Source: Manis javanica (lineage: Eukaryota > Chordata > Mammalia > Pholidota > Manidae). Taken from it: a DNA stretch of 64,000 bases. Positions 60,522-64,000 of the stretch are shown in pieces (position 1 is the first letter of the stretch; each line of letters begins with the position of its first letter). The translations under genes and the position numbers were made by a program. The stretch covers positions 184,834,351-184,898,350 of the forward strand of contig NC_133156.1 in assembly GCF_040802235.1 (NCBI RefSeq), read 5' to 3'. Below the pieces are notes generated by a model that was given only the letters and a program-made list of their open reading frames with translations, searched no databases and was not told the origin of the DNA.

Positions 60522-61330
60522 CTGCAAGAAAAGAGAAAGGGGTTTGTGGTGCTGGACCATGGTATGGGAGGCAGGCAGTCCTCAAGGGCCTCCACCCATG
60601 GGATGACTAAATTGGCTCTAAAACCACAGGACCCAAAAGGACCTCATTTTGCTCCTCACAGGACCCTTCTTAATTACATAGGATGGGGGATTATGGTGAA
60701 AGGGTTGGGATGGAGGAAGGATAAGGGGATGGTGTGAAAGAGGGTTATTCTCAGCCTGCACTCCTGTGATCAGTCTTTAAGTAGGAAATAGGCAATAGAA
60801 TGGAGAGAAAGTGAAGACAGCTTTCGTTTCTGATGTGGTCCTCCACATGACATCTGATTTCTTATTGCACAGTAGTGAATGTGTACCGGGCATATTGCCT
60901 TCCCAGGTGCACGGCAGACATCAGTTCTCAAAGCCAGGACTTGTATTCATTGAACCAAGATATAGTCTCAGAAGCCTTTTCAATACAGCTTTACAAGTAG
61001 CATTTTTGTGATATGTCTTATACAATCAAATTTGTTTGCTCTCTGGCTGAGGTTTATTAATAAAAGACTCAAAAACACTAGCTAACTGTTTTCGTGCTGG
61101 CCTATATTACTGTGTGGCCACTGGGTAATTCTATAATTCCTCTGCTCTGCTATGATCTGGAAAACAGACTTAATTCCTACCTTGCTTACTTCACAGGGCT
61201 ATTTCACAAGGTAAACAAGAAAATCAAGATAAGCAGACAGGATGGCAAGATAATGTTTGTCAAAGTACTCTGCCACTTGGTGGTGATGTGGTCACTTCTG
61301 TGCCTGCCTTCACCGCAGGACCAGCCGTAC

Positions 61331-61452
61331 CTCTCATGATCACAGCAGGGTCTTCCACCTTGGACCTGATGAGATTCACACCAATCACAGTAGCCAGATT
61401 TTCCACGCTCATCTTGTTAACACTACAGTTCAGTTGGATTTCATGTAGGAAC
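61331..61452 (-). CDS. ARHGAP25: ARHGAP25 internal coding exon (RhoGAP domain core)
   Basis: This 122 bp exon on the minus strand has acceptor GCCACAG and donor GTACGG. It enters in phase 2 (AG|G gives R) and leaves in phase 1. It encodes FLHEIQLNCSVNKMSVENLA, then TVIGVNLIRSKVEDPAVIMR. The NLATVIGVNLIR segment is the late RhoGAP motif that normally reads N-L-A-x-x-F-G-P-N-L. Here Pro is Val and Phe is Ile, which as I recall is also the human ARHGAP25 sequence. The adjoining exons join in frame on both sides. Confidence 0.93.
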
Positions 61453-62049
61453 CTGTGGCATCCAGGAAATCCCATAGTAAGAATTAGGAAGTTGCCAGAA
61501 GGAAGCACTTCCAGAGTAGCCATGAGATCTCAGAGATCGATCCTAACTCTTTCCACCTGGTCTCAGGAACGGGACCAGTCTGCCCTGCCTACAAGTTTAG
61601 CTTTGCCCTGAACGATTCAAGATCAGAGAAGAGAAGCTGGGAGGGGCCGCCCAGTGGCTGGTGGTGGCACTGCAGCGAGGCCTGGGGTGGGGAGGCGGAA
61701 TCCAGTTCAGCGTGCTAAAGGGAGAAGAGCAGGACCAGAATGGGTACTTGACTCTCCCTTGTCCTGGCTTTATAGGCTTGTCTCCAGGCTCTCAGAATCT
61801 ATCCCACCCAAGTTCCCACAGAGGAAAGCTATATCATAAGAAGATCCCTGGGACAGGAATCCCTGGGATCTCCCTGCTCTCATTTTCGGATTCCAGCACT
61901 GAGCATTGCAAACACTCAGTAGGTACAAAATTAGCTAACAATGAATTTCTGCTATAATTCCACCCATACAGAGTATAAAGCTCTCGATTCACCATAAAAA
62001 ACCTTGAAAAGGTCAGCAAAATTTCCAAATACTCTCTAAAAACCATTTT

Positions 62050-62460
62050 AAAATGGATAGGCTGAAGCAACATAAATTTCAAATACAGAAAAATTATCAA
62101 ATAAATGGTGGTGTGTCCCAGTGGGGAAATATTATGGAATATTATATTATGGAGTCACTTATAATCCTATTTTATGGTATAAAGAAATGCTCACAATATA
62201 ACATTAAAGCCCAAAAAAGCAAGATACATCTATATATAGTATCATGTAATTCTGATTCAGAATAACAAATCGATCCCCTATATTTACATGGATGTACATA
62301 AAGATCTATCATACAGAGTAAGACATCCAGAAGGAAACATACCCAAATACTAATACTGATTTTTGCTGGGTAAGGAAATTGTAATTTTTATTTCTCATTT
62401 ACAATATGTTGTATTTTCCTGGTTCCCAAATCAAGCATGCATCATTTATATAACCTGGAA
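62050..62460 (+). repeat. L1M LINE 3' end (in ARHGAP25 intron)
   Basis: GGGGAAATATTATGGAATAT, AGCCCAAAAAAGCAAGATAC, then TATATATAGTATCATGTAAT, follow an old L1 3' end. It is antisense to ARHGAP25. Confidence 0.65.
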
Positions 62461-62974
62461 ATAATAACAAATTATTTTTTTTAAAGATGCATTTCAGTTG
62501 TATCTGGTATGGAGATCCAGGCTCCCACCTCAGGCAGATCTGGGTCAACCCGCATGTTACACGCTGCCATAGAGATGGCACATAACAAGCCCTCAGGAAG
62601 GGAAATGATAAGGGTGGCCTCGAATTAAGGTCTCTGGCCCACTGAGTTATGGCCCAGAGTCAGGAAGATAGGAAATAATTCTAGAACCATGATGAAGATT
62701 CTGGGTTCTACTGTGTGCCCCAATGGCTCTGCGCAGCGCTGGGACAGGCCTGAAGGAGGAAGCATGCTCATTCTGTGTGCTGACCAGATTTTCAGGGGAT
62801 CCTTTAATTATCTTGTGGACACAGGCAACTACCTGAGTGCTATGTGGAAAGACCTTCCAAAGGTCTGGACCAGAGTCGCTGAGTTCCCAGAGACACTTTC
62901 TCCTTCTCTAACCAGGGGCCCCTTCTGATGTGCCTGTGATGAATACTGTGGGGGTGATTCCAGGGGACTCTTAC

Positions 62975-63048
62975 CTGCAGATGTAGCTCAGGAGGCTATA
63001 GTTGTCTCGAGGAAGGATGGAGAGCTGCTTCACCAACTCCTGCTGAGC
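62975..63048 (-). CDS. ARHGAP25: ARHGAP25 internal coding exon (RhoGAP domain)
   Basis: This 74 bp exon on the minus strand is bounded by acceptor CTTCCCAG and donor GTAAGA. It starts in phase 0 and ends in phase 2. It encodes AQQELVKQLSILPRDNY followed by SLLSYIC, part of the RhoGAP domain of ARHGAP25, a GTPase-activating protein for Rac expressed in leukocytes (family knowledge). This is the most 5' exon in the window. The PH domain and the start of the GAP domain, including the catalytic arginine-finger exon, should lie beyond the right edge, because 63049-64000 shows no further matching exon. By length comparison it begins near residue 269 of about 645. Confidence 0.9.
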
Positions 63049-64000
63049 CTGGGAAGAGATTGTTAACACCAGTAAACAAGCCTGCTCACTTGCCCACAGT
63101 GAGACCCTGGAACATAACTGATGTATCTGTGCAGAAACACTTCGGCAATCACTACTGTTCCCATAGTTTTCTGTGGTTTTTAAAAAAATGTATGTTGAAA
63201 TAACTCTAAATTACAGGAAGTTGTAAAAAAATAGTATGGAGAGGTTGATCATTTTTTGTACAGTGTATTTTTTAATTTGTCTATAATTATGCCCTCCCGG
63301 CTGACTCGGAGCTACTCTAAGGCAAGGACTACTTGATAACTCATACTCACAATAATTGTTTGCTTAATGCATGCTTGAGATGTAGCACTCCCATGAGGAA
63401 GTGGACCATAACCCAATATCCCCAAGCCATTTTATAAGTATTGAGAGAAGGAGGAAGTGTCTGAGAAGAGTTTCAAACAATGTGGCCTTGCTGAGACCTG
63501 CTGGGACATAAGACAGGGTGACCAACATAGAGAGCAGGTGAGAGGTCAGAATGTTCTAGCTTCATGATAACCATGAACATCAGAGACAGCCATCCAAGGA
63601 TTGCATGTGCCAGGCAGAGGAAGGACAGGGAGTTTTTCCTTTGTTCTTTGCACCTGCAGCTGTCTGTAGGGTCTACAGTCACCAACTGTAACACTGGGAT
63701 TGTAAAAGTGCACCAGTTCCCATGAGTCATGTAGGCTTTCCTGAAACCTGAGCAGTTCATCCTGGAGAAATGGTTCCCTGTGGCCTGGCAGCCTGCATGC
63801 GCTGACTGGTGAGGATGCTCTGCAGCTACAATGCCCACTTCATACAAATATTCTCTCCTCTTCAGTTTAGCCAAGAGAATTCCTCCCAAAGGTTGCTAGA
63901 GACTCACCCCTTCCAGCTACTGCCTCTGCTACCTTTGCACCAGTGAGGGAGGCTGTGGCCCCTCTGACCTGTCCAGATGAGCACTGTCACAGATTAGGAA
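63049..64000 (-). other. ARHGAP25: ARHGAP25 intron, running off the window
   Basis: Intron upstream of the 63048 acceptor on the minus strand. No further ARHGAP25 exon is recognisable. The 138-codon open frame at 63889-63473 has no resemblance to the GAP or PH domain and no supporting splice sites. Confidence 0.7.

Noticed and set aside
63473-63889. 138-codon open frame on the minus strand, upstream of the first ARHGAP25 exon seen
   Set aside because: No similarity to RhoGAP or PH domains and no matching splice sites; intronic chance frame.

Overview
The window is vertebrate nuclear DNA, and specifically placental-mammal DNA. It has long non-coding stretches, genes split into short GT..AG exons, and many decayed MIR and L2 copies plus L1M, MaLR (MLT1/MST-type) and hAT/MER20 remnants. 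Two protein genes are recognisable. BMP10 is complete on the plus strand (coding exons 15468-15801 and 20200-21140, 424 aa). The 3' half of ARHGAP25 lies on the minus strand (coding exons 63048-62975, 61452-61331, 60521-60325, 58229-57697 and 55322-55115); its 5' part is beyond the right edge. The convergent arrangement matches the BMP10/ARHGAP25 neighbourhood of human 2p13.3 as I remember it. I see no tRNA, rRNA, CRISPR array or bacterial or phage gene.

Layout. 1-15.2 kb is intergenic: MIR and L2 copies and an L1 copy whose two parts lie in opposite orientations (8.5-9.6 kb). 15.25-21.14 kb is BMP10, with one 4.4 kb intron that holds MIRs, an L1M fragment and a hAT MITE. 21.1-24.7 kb is BMP10 3' flank with AU-rich, polyadenylation-like sequence near 24.6 kb. 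24.7-54.4 kb is intergenic. It contains a palindromic MITE (28.8 kb), a 114 bp near-identical direct repeat on either side of an MLT1 LTR (29.3/30.5 kb), a hAT element split by a young-looking 3' L1 insertion with a 13 bp target-site duplication (33.4-34.6 kb), further LTRs (44.5, 47.4, 52.0 kb) and many MIR/L2 copies. 54.4-64 kb is ARHGAP25 with repeat-bearing introns.

Organism. No young lineage SINE (Alu, carnivore, ruminant, horse or pig type) was seen. The only young-looking element is the 33953-34524 L1 3' end, which resembles what I recall from pangolin genomes. I therefore favour a non-primate placental, possibly Pholidota, as a weak inference. The two genes are not functionally coupled: BMP10 is a secreted TGF-beta-family ligand of heart muscle acting on endothelium and myocardium, and ARHGAP25 is a leukocyte Rac GTPase-activating protein. 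I found no credible novel system. The most useful leads are the local direct duplication, the dated L1-in-hAT nesting, and the possible distal transcript end downstream of BMP10.
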